Of a stretch of 64,000 nucleotides of DNA, positions 34,243 through 45,513 are shown piece after piece. The first letter of the stretch is position 1. Every line of letters starts with the position of its first letter. The notes beneath the pieces were generated by a model that was given only the letters and a program-made list of their open reading frames with translations, was not told where the DNA came from and did no database searches. The position numbers and the translations under genes are program-made. Source of the DNA: Amborella trichopoda (lineage: Eukaryota > Streptophyta > Magnoliopsida > Amborellales > Amborellaceae); contig NW_006499751.1 in assembly GCF_000471905.2 (NCBI RefSeq), positions 1,283,735 through 1,347,734 of the forward strand, read 5' to 3'.

Positions 34243-34960
34243 CCAATGTAATTGGTAAAGCCTATCATCGGTTAATTTTTTCTCTCTTCTTTTATCAATC
34301 AGTGAGACCTAGTGTCGATTAGTTTTCTCTCTCTTCAATCAGTCGACAAGACTTAGCACTGATTGGTTTTCACTCTCTTCTTCTGTCAGTCGGCGAGATC
34401 TAGTGCCGACTAGTTTTCTCTTGCATCTTCTATCAATTGGTAAGATCTAGAGCCGACTGGTTTTCTCTCACTTCTTTTGTCAGTCGATGAGACGTAGTGC
34501 CAACTGGTTTTCTCTCTCTTCTATTGTCAGTTGATGAGACCTAGTGCTGACTGGTTTTCTCTCTTTTTTCTGTCAGTCAGTGAGACCTAACGTCAACTAG
34601 TTTTCTCTCCCTTCTTCTGTCAGTCGGCGAGACCTAGTGTCGACTGGTTTTCTATCTCTTCTTCTGTCAGTCGGTGAGACCTAGTGTCAACTGGTTTTCT
34701 CTCTCTTCTTCTGTCAGTCGATGAGATCTAACACCTACTTGTTTTCTCTCTCTTCTTTTATCAATCGGTAAGACCTAACGTTGACTGGTTTTCTCTCTTC
34801 TTCACCAACTGGTTTTCTCTCTCCACTTCTGTTAATTGGTGAAGCCTAGAATTGGTTGATTTTTTCTCTCCTCTTCTGTCAATCGACGAAGCCTAGTGTC
34901 AAATGGATTTCTCTCTTCCTTCTGACACAGTCGGCAATGTTTAGCCCCGACTGCACCTTC
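34243..34960 (+). repeat. 47-bp minisatellite with internal inverted repeat, D 5' LTR
   Basis: About a dozen units with the pattern CAGTCGGTGAGACCTAGTG then CCGACTGG and TTTTCTCTCTCTTCTTCTGT. Spacing is about 47 bases. In well-kept units CAGTCGG and CCGACTG can pair around an 11-12 base loop. Not a gene. Confidence 0.9.
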
Positions 34961-35735
34961 CTTCCCTCTCCCTCCTTTATCCTCTCGTCTTTCATTTCTC
35001 TCCCTTTCTTCTCCCACCTCCTTTCTTTGCCTTCTTCTCTTCTTATTCTTTCCTCATAGCCTTAATTCTCCCACTCCTTCATTCAATTAAGAGGGATTGA
35101 GGTTAGCTTCTCATGGTAGTTCTGTCGTCAAGCTGTAATGTTGTTGCGCCAGGATTACTTGGGCCACTTTATTGCCACTTTACTAGGTATTGGTAATGAC
35201 GTCTAGTAGTGGTTCTGTGAGCCGATCTTAGTTATCGAGCTCGTTTTGGTACCACGTTGAGCCAACCACTCACTAGCTTAATCATCGCTCTGATCCTCTC
35301 ACTTAGTCGAATTCTTCTCTCCCCCGTCTTTCTTTTCTTCTTCTTCTTGAATGGGCATGCTTGTGTACGTTCATCAAAGATGAAAAGGGTGAGGTCTGAC
35401 CCACCTGTCTTATAACCTCTGCCATATATGTGTGTTATTGCAGAAAAGTAGAAAACAAGAAGAATACAAGCCAAGGGAAGCAATTCTGAACCAATTTTAT
35501 TACTGGGGGAATTTCTTCATGATCTAAGAGGGCACCCACGCGAGTCAGCCCGAGTAAGTCCCAAACCCACCTTTAAACTCCTCTCGTACCGGTTGGTAAC
35601 AATTGCCCACGTTCTCGAACAAGGTTCCCGAGAGAGCGATCTCAAAAACGTCGCAGGTCTTCCCTCGAAACCCGAGACATGTGCCGCCCTATCCCAAAAG
35701 GATCCGAAGGGCGAGATTGAGGCACCTAACAAGCT
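34961..35735 (+). other. D 5' LTR, distal part
   Basis: Non-coding. It includes TTATTGCAG at about 35435-35443 and the segment from CAAGCCAAGGGA onward, shared with A (1985-2240) and the D 3' LTR (48755-49005). Confidence 0.6.
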
Positions 35736-35753
35736 TGGTGACTCCACTGGGGA
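35736..35753 (+). other. Primer-binding site of D (tRNA-Arg-like)
   Basis: TGGTGACTCCACTGGGGA, a close match to the Tat/Ogre tRNA-Arg site, four bases after the LTR end. Confidence 0.75.
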
Positions 35754-36790
35754 CCTGCTACCCCTTAGTTGGGTCGTTCTTGTTTGGTTAGTTTCTTCTT
35801 TTATTATCTGCTTTCATCGTCTTTTCAAATTTTATTATGGCTTGCAGGTTCTGTAGCCCATTTATCTGGATCGGGGATTTTCTTATCCCCTTATTCGAGA
35901 GCGTCTCTAGGGAACAAGTTCCTTCAATTTCGTTCCCAACCATCCTCTTGAGCAAAGCCCCTTGTCTAGCTCCCAAGTATTAACTTGGACCGGTGTGAGG
36001 TGGGACCTAAAAATCCCTCACTCCCCATCTCCTCGCTCTGGCAGAAAACTCCACCAAGCTGCTCTGCATCGACAACACTTTTGTTGCCCCACATAGCATG
36101 CACCCAGCCACCGGCAAGTCACTTCCCGGTCGTGTGAAGGCCGCCAAGTCCCTTTCTGCAAAAGGGAAACAAGCTACCATTGCTTCTGTGAGTCGCCATA
36201 AGGGTACCCCCCACGTCACTGCAGCATTGGTCTCTGCCCCTAGAGGCTCATCACGTCGAGGCGGAAACCCCATGGTCTCCATCCCTCACACACACCACAA
36301 GGCTTGTGGGTTACCCACTCGAGCCACACCTCTGGGCAACCCTTTTGTCACCTCGAGACCGTGTCCAATATCAAACCTTCCGAGGCCAGGTCCTGCGCAC
36401 GCTACTCATATACATCTCACTACTCTAGGCAACGCCAACCCAAGTACATAGGGGATGACCTTCTCGTCCCCCTACTCTGCACACACAAGCACACCTCGTA
36501 AGGGACATGCCTACACATGTTCTCTTGCAAACACTTCCTGGACCATTTGCTCGAGCCCGGGTTGACCCTCAGATCACCTGTTAAGGGACACACACGCGTC
36601 ACCATAACAGACGCCCTCTCGCCCTCGACTCAGGTCTCCTTATGAGACAACTCTTCTCCAGCCCACTCCTTCATCGAGCAAGCACCTTCAGCCTTGGTAC
36701 TCGAAGGTTTTCCTTAAGAGTATCATCCTGAACCAACCTTGTCACTTTGGTCATGTCTCTAGAGCCCACAAGAGAGCTCCGGGCATTGAC
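35754..36790 (+). other. Leader of element D
   Basis: Leader and possible gag N-terminus. A TTGTTTGG/TTTCTTC stretch is followed by ACACACACCACAAGGCTYGT words shared with A and E. Some protein-like similarity to E begins near 36100. No separate gene. Confidence 0.5.
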
Positions 36791-38330
36791 CTGATGGAAG
36801 ATCGAGTCCTTCATCCTCCTCGGCCCAAGATGACTCCATTTCCTGGCCCTCATCCATTGCCACACTTGATGGAGAAACTCTCTCCTGTGCAAGAAGAGCT
36901 AATCAGCCGCGACATAGATCGCAGTTTTGGTGTGAGGCCCATCAAAACCTCAAGGCTAAACGTGATAGAGGTCTACAAATTTTGACTAGGGAGGTGACCA
37001 AGGCAGTCAAACCAACCAATTCTGACGACCCTCTTCACTGGAATCTCTTATACACCTTTCAGACTATTAACCCTGAAGAAGAGCTCCATGAGCCCTGTGC
37101 GGTGGTTACTGTAGTAGAAAAAGACCCAGCCACTTAGCAACCACGATCCCAAGACCGTTTCTCAGCATACAAGAGTCGAGTTCAGTCAGGGCATGATGGC
37201 CGCCTGCTGACTGATTTGCCGCGTACGACCTATCAAGTTCACAAGCCCTCAGTTGCCACTAACATTGACATCCATAGAGAAACGGTCAGCGTAATGGTTG
37301 TAAGTGAGCCCGGTGATACACAGGAAGAGGGCATGAACAAGTTTGAGGATATGGTGCACGCGATGATGGAAAAGATCGATCTTATAGACACTGCACGCCA
37401 GTCAGCTAACCATGAGGTCAATTCACATCACTCTGATGGTGCACCTCCACGACAGCCCCCTCCTGCTACCTCACAAGACAATTCTATCCCTCATCCTGTC
37501 CCTCAGACAAACATTGATGCTATGGTCACCAATAGCCTAAAGAACAGACAAATCTCGGGGATACAAGGCGCAACTCCTTATCAAAGGCCATACCCCTCGT
37601 ATATTGATCAGGTCCTATTTCCCTCACATTATAAGAAAGGAAAGTTTCATTTATTCAAGGGAATCACGTCCCCAATCCAGCATATTGCCCACTTCCAGGC
37701 AGCATGTCAAGAAACAGCTGCTGACAGGAGACTTCTTCTCCGATAGTTCATCAAGACCCTCGATGGCCCAGCATTTCAATGGTACCTCCAAACTCAATGC
37801 ATACCTGGGAAGAGATGGAGAAGCTATTCTATCAATGCTTCTATAAGGTCGAGAGAGAGGTTCAAACCATCAAACTTCTCACCCTGACTCAAGACCCTGA
37901 TGAGCCCGTAGATCAGTTCATATCGAGATGGACAAATTTGGCTTCCCGCCATCCTAATCCTATGTCTGAGAAGGAAGCAGTCCAAACTTGCGTGTGAAAC
38001 ATGCAACTTAAGATCGCTCTACATTTCGAGGCCTCTAATCCAACCTCCATTTCAGAGTTAATCTCCAAATCAGTCCGCATAGAAAGTGTATCACGCCACC
38101 ATGGTGCGACACGACAACCATCTACAAGTTCAACAAACAACCAGGGCAATGGTAACTCTCAGAATAACACACGGGGCAGCCAACAAAAAGGGGTAATCAG
38201 TGCAGCCGTCACGGTCACTGATTCAAAGAAGCCTTCCTCCCAAACTTTGGACCTCTCTAAAGGGGTAAGCACAACAAAGGTAGCAAGCAACAACAGTCGT
38301 ACAATAGAGTACCCCACCGGCCAACCTTGA
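36791..38330 (+). pseudogene. gag: gag of element D (broken)
   Basis: Blocks in order: an N-terminal block (36794-36985, LHPPRPKMTPFPGPHPLPHL); a block with VSVMVVSEPGDTQEE (37291-37335) and MEKIDLIDTARQSANHEV (37366-37420); the capsid core start YQRPYPSYIDQV near 37577-37612; the core FYKVEREVQTIKLLTL (37839-37886) and PDEPVDQFISRWTNLASRHP (37892-37951); and a C-terminal AEIALHFEASNPTSISELI-like block (38004-38060) with a serine/asparagine-rich tail. It matches E gag closely and A gag moderately. Particle-forming protein in the family. Broken in a few places. Confidence 0.8.
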
Positions 38331-39203
38331 TCAGGGTGATTATTTTACTAGGCATAAGAACAACGTCTACCCCTTTGAGAAGGAATGGTTCCCTGCATTG
38401 TTCCAGTTGTTATTGGAGCAGAATATGATCCAGCTTCTAGAAACCAAATTCCCTGAGCAACCTGGCCTTGACACTCAGGTGAATTATTGAGCCTACCATC
38501 AGAGGACCAATCATCCCTCAGATGACTGCTACACGCTGAAGGATATTATCAAGGCCCTGATTCTGAGGAGTCAGATAAAGCTTGAAGACTTAAAGAAGGC
38601 CTTCAGGGCAGCTGAGGCCTCTCATGTTGTAACCATCCAAGAGGAAGATGAAATGCCCGACATCCTTTATGCCTTCTTCATTATAATGCTTTAGGAAGGC
38701 ATAATCACTCTGAAGCAAGCAAGGCAACCTTGCCAGCTCACTAAGGGGACAGAAGATCATTGGTGCCCAAACCATCAGATAAGAGGCCATTACCTATCAG
38801 AATGCACAAGTTTCCTTGATATATTCGCAAAGAAAATAGGGGAGTGTCAAGATTTTTACAAACTCCCTTTAAGTGACCTCCAAGTCACTTCTCCAGCAGG
38901 TTAAGGAGATCTCCCAAAGCAAGACCTTCTTATCAATGACTTAGACTCTGCTAAATCCTCGTTTCCCCAGCCATGGAGAGTCTACCATGGCCGAAGCAGA
39001 CTCAAGTCTTTAAGGCAAGAAGCAGTTCGCCAAACTAGGGCTGTTCGCCAGCCCAACAAGATCACATACCACCTCATAAAACCTGAAAAAGACAGGCACC
39101 AAGGGCTACTCGCCAAAGAAACAAGATTGCTCAACCTACAGTCGAGCAGGAATTTCTCTGGCCCCTTCCTCCACTGCCAACTTTACTGGACTTCACCCCT
39201 AGC
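38331..39203 (+). pseudogene. gag: Nucleocapsid end of D gag, two CHHC knuckles
   Basis: The first knuckle region (AYHQRTNHPSDDCYTL) is near 38490-38535. It is followed by IKLEDLKKAFRAAEASHVVT (38575-38633) and a second knuckle, WCPNHQIRGHYLSEC, at about 38761-38805 with spacing C-x2-H-x4-H-x4-C. This CHHC form is usual in plant Tat gag and likely binds zinc and RNA. Downstream is a PWRVYHGRSRLKSLRQEAV-like basic segment (38970-39030). Broken copy. Confidence 0.7.
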
Positions 39204-39689
39204 ATGACCCTTCTTCCTTCTTCATCCTGTCAAGGTGACGCTTCCGTGTCATCTCCCACTCAACATACGTCTAATGAGGGTGATGACATTAAAAGCACTC
39301 CCCAACGGTCTAAGCAAGGGAAAGACCTCAAAGACCCCCTGCACCCATCCAATCCTGGTGATGATGTAAAAAGCTACTCTAATCGGTCTAATGAGGGGAA
39401 CGACCTTAAAAGTCCCCCACTTTCTAACCCTTCTCCTGCTTCTCCTCTTGCTTCTCATTCTCCCTCTTTTGTCTCTTCTGCAAGTACAATTTTGATATGT
39501 CCCGACTTCGAGGCTCTAGATCGAGAACTTGCAGGATCCAACATAAGCAGGACACAGTGGAAGCGATTGAAAAAGACCCTAGCACAAGCTGCAGGATTAC
39601 AAACAGTTGCTGAGGCCCTGACTGCTAAAGCCAAGGTAGAGCTACCTTCTTCAAAGAAGCACAAGAAGTCGAAGCCAGAGAAACCCTAG
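39204..39689 (+). pseudogene. Linker domain of element D with 77-bp units and acceptor-like site
   Basis: A 161-codon open stretch. Its first half contains two to three copies of a 26-residue unit (DDIKSTPQRSKQGKDLKDPL, 39273-39420) expanded in E. A serine/proline run encoded by the pyrimidine tract (39421-39480) follows, then the domain with CPDFEALDRELAGSNISRTQ and LKKTLAQAAG. Without splicing the tract reads through in frame here. Function unknown. Confidence 0.65.
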
Positions 39690-40250
39690 TGGCTCGCTGA
39701 GCCAGACTATGAGCAGAGACTGAGAAAGTCAAGGGGGCAAAGTTTCTACACTCAAGAGGCTTGCCGCATGATACAAGTCTGTGAAGAATCAGTAGGCTCA
39801 GAGAAAACACTCCAGGAATCCGTACAACTACCGTGTGATTCGTGTGAAGACACTTTGCACATCATTATCACCAAACCTCAATTTCCCTCTAACATTCAAC
39901 ATAAGGCTTTCCAACCCGACGTGTTTTCCACTTCTGAGGTTTGACTTTTCCCTCACTTGGTTCAAGAAAGGTGAAGAAATTATGATCCACTCTGAACCTC
40001 TATCAGAGGTAAAAATGTCAAGATCATGGGTCTCTACACTTGAGGTCGATCGAAAGATCTCTGAAAGCGACAATGATGAGTTGCAAGAGGCTCCAAAAGA
40101 ATGGGAAGAAGGTGGTCAGGCCACTGCTGAAGAACTCAAGGAAATAAATTTTGGAGACAAAGCGGATCCCATACCCACTTTCATTTCAGCGAATATTTCT
40201 CTAGAAGAGAAAGAAGATTTCATGACCTTCTTGAAAGCAAACCGAGATGT
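39690..40250 (+). pseudogene. Pre-RT region of element D
   Basis: 39835-40250 is open. It carries SRSWVSTLEVDRKISESDND, an acidic EAPKEWEEGGQATAEELKEI segment and FISANISLEEKEDFMTFLKA, then NRDVFAWHYHEMPGLDP, the standard lead-in to RT in this clade. No protease motif is recognised in this interval, in contrast to A. Confidence 0.7.
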
Positions 40251-40936
40251 CTTTGCTTGGCACTACCATGAGATGCCTGGTTTAGACCCTCAAGTCACTA
40301 TTCACCGTCTCGGTATTGATCCAACTATCAAACCTATCAAAAATAAATTGAGAAGGTTCAGGCTTGACCTTAAAATACAGATGGATGCCAAGATAACCAT
40401 ACTCAAACAAGAAGGCTTTATCCGTGAAGTCAAACACCCAAAATGGCTAGCAAATGTCGTTCCGGTCAAGAAGTACAATGATCAAATCAGGGTGTGTATT
40501 GACTTTCGCGACTTGAATACCGCCTGTCTCAAGGATGACTTCCCGTTGCCATACACCGAGATTCTCATCGACCCTACAACTCACTGTCAAATGTTTTCCT
40601 TCATGGACGAATACTCCTAGTATAATCAGATACGGGTGGTGCTCGAAGATGAAGAGGCCACTACGTTCTTAACTTCAAAAAGCAATGACCACCATTTTCA
40701 AAGACATGAGGCACAAAGAGGTGGAGTGTTATGTAGATGACCTGGTGGTAAAATCAGAAGAGAAGGATGCTCACATGAGAGACCTTGAAAAGGTGTTCAA
40801 GCTGTTGCGCCTTCATCAACTAAAAATGAACCCGCTGAAATGCGCTTTCGACGTGTGCTCCGAAAAATTCTTGGGGTTCATTGTCAGACCTCGAGGGCTT
40901 GAAGTCGAGCTAGTCAAGATCAAGGCAATCCAATAA
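40251..40936 (+). pseudogene. pol: Reverse transcriptase of element D (broken)
   Basis: Recognised motifs: RRFRLDLKIQMDAKITILKQ near 40351-40410, IREVKHPKWLANVVPVKK (40420-40473), VCIDFRDLNTACLKDDFPLP (40492-40551), FSFMDEYS near 40597-40617, the catalytic YVDD at 40730-40741, and a thumb with LHQLKMNPLKCAFDV and LGFIVRPRGLEVE. Broken in a few places. Confidence 0.85.
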
Positions 40937-41535
40937 ATGTCGTCACCAACTACACTTCGAGAACTGCACTCTCTTCAAGGGAAGCTGGCATACATTCACA
41001 AGTTCATTTCAAACCTCTCAGGTCGCTGTAAACCCTTTACACACCTGCTAAAGAACGATACCCCATTCATCAGGGATGAAGCATGTCAGGCAGCCCTTGA
41101 CGACATCAAGCATTATTTAATCAACCCTCAAGTGCTTTCTACACCAGTATTGGGAAAGCTCCTCATTTTATATGTGATTGCTTTAGACGAGTCACTCGGA
41201 GCTACGTTGGCACAAAACAATGAAGAAGGAAAAGAGACTATGTTATATTACCTCAGCCTAGGATGCAAGGGGCCGAGAACAATGATCCCCCAATTGAGAA
41301 GATGTGTCTAACCCTGATCTTCGCAGTACAAAAACTCTGCCATTACTTGCTTGGTCATGAAGTAAAACTTATATCGAAAGCTGATCTTGTAAAGTTTCTC
41401 ATGACAAGCCCATGCTTGTCAGGACATCTTGCTAAGTGGGCATTATTGCTGATGGAGTTCGACATCAAGTATGCCCCGCAGAAGGCCATCAAGGGCCAGG
41501 CCATGGCTGACTTTCTCGTAGCACATCCCGTACTG
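40937..41535 (+). pseudogene. First RNase H of element D
   Basis: Connection LRELHSLQGKLAYIHKFISN (40958-41017), then HLLKNDTPFIRDEACQ, KLLILYVIALDESLGATLAQ and, after a frame change, LTLIFAVQKLCHYLLGHEVK (41311-41370). Ends in the KAIKGQAMADFLVAHP linker (41485-41532). Ordinary Ty3 RNase H. Broken. Confidence 0.8.
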
Positions 41536-42080
41536 ACAGAATCTCCTCTATCAAGCAACCTCCCTGAGGAAGAAGTATTCTGTACTGACCTTGCTATTGC
41601 GTGGGAATTGTACTTCGATGGAGCATTCCAATCGGATCGAGGAGGCACCGGAGTAGTATTCTTGACGCTGAGAGGAGGAATATTGTCACTTTCTTTCTCT
41701 ATCGCTCAAGCTGCTTCTCATAATGAGGAGGAATAGTAGGCCCTTATAATCAGACTCGAGATAGCTTTCAACCTCGACTTGGAGCAGCTCAAGATTTATG
41801 GCTACTCTGAGTTGGTTATCTGACAGCTCAAAGGGATTTATGATGTGAGAAAAGACACTCTCAAGCCTTATCACGATACTGGAAAATCGTATATAGCTCA
41901 GTTTGAGGACGCATCCTTGAGTCACATCCCTAAGAAGCTAAACTCGCAGACTTACGCACTTCGAAACTCGGCGCTACAATTCAAATGTCCTCATCTAGAC
42001 CCACGCTTGTTTAGGTGACATAATGGAGACACATCGAACTAAGAACCGACGCCGATGCGGATGACGAGAGAAATATCTTC
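41536..42080 (+). pseudogene. Second (archaeal-type) RNase H of element D
   Basis: WELYFDGAFQSDRGGTGVVF (41602-41661), carrying the first catalytic aspartate, then LSLSFSIAQAASHNEEE and IYGYSELVI-like sequence to about 42080. Diagnostic for Tat. Broken copy. Confidence 0.8.
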
Positions 42081-42875
42081 CCCAAGTGCCCTCCTTCTAC
42101 AATGGGCCATGTTTTTATCCTAGCTGCAACAGATTATTTCTCTAAGTGGGCTGAAGCCGTCCCCCTTAAGCAAGTTCTTGGAAGAGCAGTGGCCTATTCT
42201 GTTCGACATCATATCATATATCGCTTCGGATTGCCAGACCGGATTATATCTGACAATGGTCCTCAATTTAGGAGTCATCACATCGATCGCTTAGTTAACC
42301 CTTTAGCTTCAAATGAAAGTACTCGACTATGTACCACCCTCGAGCGAATGGATTAGTTGAGGCTTTCAATAAGACCCTGTGCAATGTTTTAAGAAATTCA
42401 ATATAAAAAACAAGGAAGAACTAGCATGAGAAGCTTCTTGAAGCCCTATGGGCTTATGGCACCGCTACACGAAATGCTACTTATTCCACTCTCTTTGGTT
42501 TATCGGGTGAAGCAGTTTTATCTCTCGAAATACAAATCCCTTCATTGCGAGTCGCTTTTCACCAAGGAATAACCGAAGATGACAGAGTCAAGCTCTGGTA
42601 TCAAGAATTGGATGCACTCGAAGGAAAGAGGCTAGAGGCTCAACAGAACATTGAACTCAACCAAGGGAGAATGAAGAGGGATTTTGACAAGCCTGTCAAG
42701 ACCCGCTCATTCACCCATGGTGATCTAGTCTCAGTTGTTAAGAGGCCTATTGTTATGCATGGCTAGAGTACAAGATAGTTTGAGCCTAAGTGGGACGATC
42801 CCTTTATAGTCAAGAAGGTCACGCCCAATGAAGCCTATATACTGGCACACCCTGAAGGAGGGGAATAAATGCCCC
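42081..42875 (+). pseudogene. int: Integrase of element D (partial, broken)
   Basis: Core segment GHVFILAATDYFSKWAEAVP (42103-42162) and YRFGLPDRIISDNGPQFRS (42219-42275), then a NGLVEAFNKTL-type stretch (about 42347-42385). The C-terminal part is DDRVKLWYQELDALEGKRLE (42581-42640) and a GDLVSVVKRPIV segment (42719-42756), and the polyprotein end is near 42870-42900. The zinc-binding N-terminal part is not clearly seen. Confidence 0.8.
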
Positions 42876-44689
42876 CCATCAATTGACGATACTTAAAGAA
42901 GTACTATCCATGATGTGTATTCAAAAGAAAAAAACTCAACGTGAAAATTAGCAAGATAGTCCAAACAAGTTCTAACTCTTTTTATTGCAGTAAAAACGCA
43001 TTACAAGTTACAAGCTAGAACAAACCCGTTATTAGGGAGGTTACAAGTCTCTTGCATCTGAGGATAAGAAGACAGTTACAAACCAAAACTTGTAGTGTTG
43101 CTCTTTCATCTGAGAATAAGAGGAAGGTTACAGGCCAAAACAAATGCCTGCCCCATGAGGAAGAAGCAAACACACCAAAGAAAGGCCTTCTTCCACATGA
43201 AGAAGAAGTGAAACCACTTGGAGAGTTAGCTTTAATTCATCTGACGAGTAAGAGAATGGTTACAGGCCAGAAGAAGAAGCGAAACCACTAGAAGAAGTTA
43301 GCTTTAGTTCATCCAACGTGTCTATCAAACATACAAGCCAAATATCTCATCTGGCGTGTATATCAAATAACAACGAAGGACTCATTCGACGTATGTATCA
43401 AACATACAAAGTAGGTTGCTGTGGCAAGGAACTGGCCTATGACAGAAAGCATATCCTATTCAAAGTGGATACCCTTCCATAGAACAACACAGACTTCACT
43501 GTAAACATGGAGGATTTGGCTTCCAATAGGTACCACAAGCCATGCCCTTTCATCATTCACCACTCTTTGTCGGCCCATGAACATCGCCATATGTAGCTCG
43601 TCACCGAGTGCCACAAATCCCACACATAACTTACTACCATAAGCGAGTATCACTCTTCCCGTCATGATAAGCCACACGTGCTAATGAGCGCTGACTGAAG
43701 CCAGCGCCGGCTGTGTCCTCAAAAGGTCAGCGATGGTTGTGTTTCTAACCCCTAGCGCCGGTTGCTTTTCTTGAGGGACGACGCTGGTTGAGTCAGCACT
43801 CCAAACCATCATCATTGGTTGCCCCAACGCCGGCTGCACTTTTGTTAGCGTCAGTCCTGTCGCGACTATTCTCTTCCTAAGACTTCTCATTTTCAAAGCC
43901 TAAGCTTTTGTGCCCCCTTAATGGTCGCATGATTTCAGGAGGTAACCGTACTCCTCCCCTGTGACAGTTCACTCCACGATGGTTCACCTCCAGCAACCGT
44001 ACATCTTCCACGATGGTCCAACTCCCGTGACTGTTCGTCTCCCATTGCAACGTCTCCTACACGACTGGGAAACCTACTGAAAAATTATCTCGTCTACGTT
44101 TTTCACCTAGACAACACCAGAACTTCACCAAAAACTTTTGCAAACTTCCCCTAAGTCCCCGAGAAGCTCTGAAACACCACTAACAATGTCGAAAAGTCAC
44201 CAAAATCCTTGGGAAACCCCTTAAAATTCCCCAGAAAGCTCCCAAGACATGCAAAAATGCTCCCTGTCCTACTTCCCTCCTATTTTACCCTAAAAAATGC
44301 CAAGGCAGGAGCTCTTCCCTTCACCAAAAAATCCCCTGTGCTAAAATGCCTCTCCTTGCAACTTCACTGTTCTTGGCAAAGTCTGCACGCCGAAGATCTT
44401 CCCTACAAAAACTGCATGGACTACTCTTTGCTGAGAACCTTCCCTGTAAAACCTTTGTCGGAGTCCCACTGCTTGCCGGAACTTCAACCGAACACCCTCT
44501 CTCAACGGTTAAGAAAATTGTCGCTTAATGTTTTTTACCCTTGGTGAAAAAAGTGAGGGAAAACAAGATTGTACCCCCTTATATAGACCACACCACCCTT
44601 GAATGCCCCTCACAAACTGGAAATTCTAGCCAAGGAAAGTGAAGCGATGATGAGCCGGGTCGGACTTTGTCTCAAGGCCCAAGGGATCC

Positions 44690-44960
44690 ATGCCCAACGT
44701 CGGTTGGAGTGCAAACAACCTTAGCGCCTGTTGACGTAGTGCCAGGTGGATTTCAAACAACCTTAACGTCAGTTAACGTAGCGCCGGTGGATTTCAAACA
44801 ACCTTAGCGCCAGTTGACATAGCGTCGGGTGAGTTTCAAAAGACCTTAGCACCAGTTGACCCAGTGTAGGGTGAATTTCAAACAACCTTAGCGGCGGTTG
44901 ACTTAGTGCTGGGTTTGTTTCCAAACCAACCCTAGCACCGGTTTACTTGGCACCGGGTGT
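44690..44960 (+). repeat. 42-bp tandem repeat in D tail
   Basis: About six units with CAAACAACCTTAGCGCC, GGTTGACKTAGCGCCGGGTG and TTTC, spaced about 42 bases. GCGCC/GGCGC-type words give weak internal pairing. Confidence 0.85.
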
Positions 44961-45501
44961 GTTTCCAAACAACCAAAGCGAGAGGAGAACCTGTCAGAGA
45001 CGTCAGCTCATCTAATCGGCAAGACCAGACCTTTGGGATCGACTAATAGAACTTGCCCTCAATTGGACTTGGTAGACGAGACTCATAGTGGTACTCTGAA
45101 TGTCAAAAGAAAACTTGGTGTAGCAGCAAACAACAACTACCAAAGCAAACCAACGAACCCATACCAAATGGGAACGATGCCTTTTTACATGACACTCAAT
45201 TGCCAGATGAGCCTGATTCTAACTAACGAGGTCCATACAAAATCCTCAGCTTTAAAATCACCAACAGTCCGCACAAGGGTGAGGACTTCGACAAGATCCC
45301 TAAAAAATGTCTCTTCTCCCCTAAAAGTCTCCATGGACGGAGTTGTGAACAATGCATCCCTACGTCTGAGTAGCCTAGTTACACCATTATGTGAATCTCC
45401 TCGACGTTCACGTATTTCAGTGACTAGGAAGAAAAAAAGTAAAAGCCGAAGGAAATTTTCCAAATGATTGTCCTTCTCGCTTCTCTTGAAGCACAACATT
45501 T

Positions 45502-45513
45502 AGTGGGGCAAGC
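45502..45513 (+). other. Polypurine-tract-like site of D
   Basis: AGTGGGGCAAGC immediately precedes TGTTTGAAC of the 3' LTR. Compare A, 28131-28145. Confidence 0.5.

Larger units (their letters stand above)
32329..35732 (+). repeat. Element D 5' LTR
   Basis: Starts TGTTTGAAC and ends CACCTAACAA before the PBS. It contains a TATA box (33467-33472), AATAAAA (33520-33526), a CT tract (33588-34225), a 47-bp minisatellite (34243-34960) and a conserved 3' segment (35430-35732) shared with the A and C/D LTR ends. It aligns with 45514-49012. The tract lengths differ between the two LTRs. Confidence 0.85.
42876..45513 (+). other. 3' non-coding tail of element D
   Basis: A 2.6-kb tail. Opening words are shared with A's tail, including TTTTTATTGCAG (42979-42990). 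It has repeated GTTACAGGCCA/GAAGAAGAAG words (43020-43310), GCGCCGGYTG words (43700-43850) and the 42-bp array at 44690-44960. The last part (45040-45513) is similar to A's 27880-28145. No envelope-like gene is supported. Confidence 0.65.

Noticed and set aside
33540-34322. 260-codon serine/leucine/phenylalanine-rich open frame
   Set aside because: It is the translation of an almost pure CT tract inside the D LTR. Similar frames occur at 46930-47346 and 55063-55497 for the same reason.
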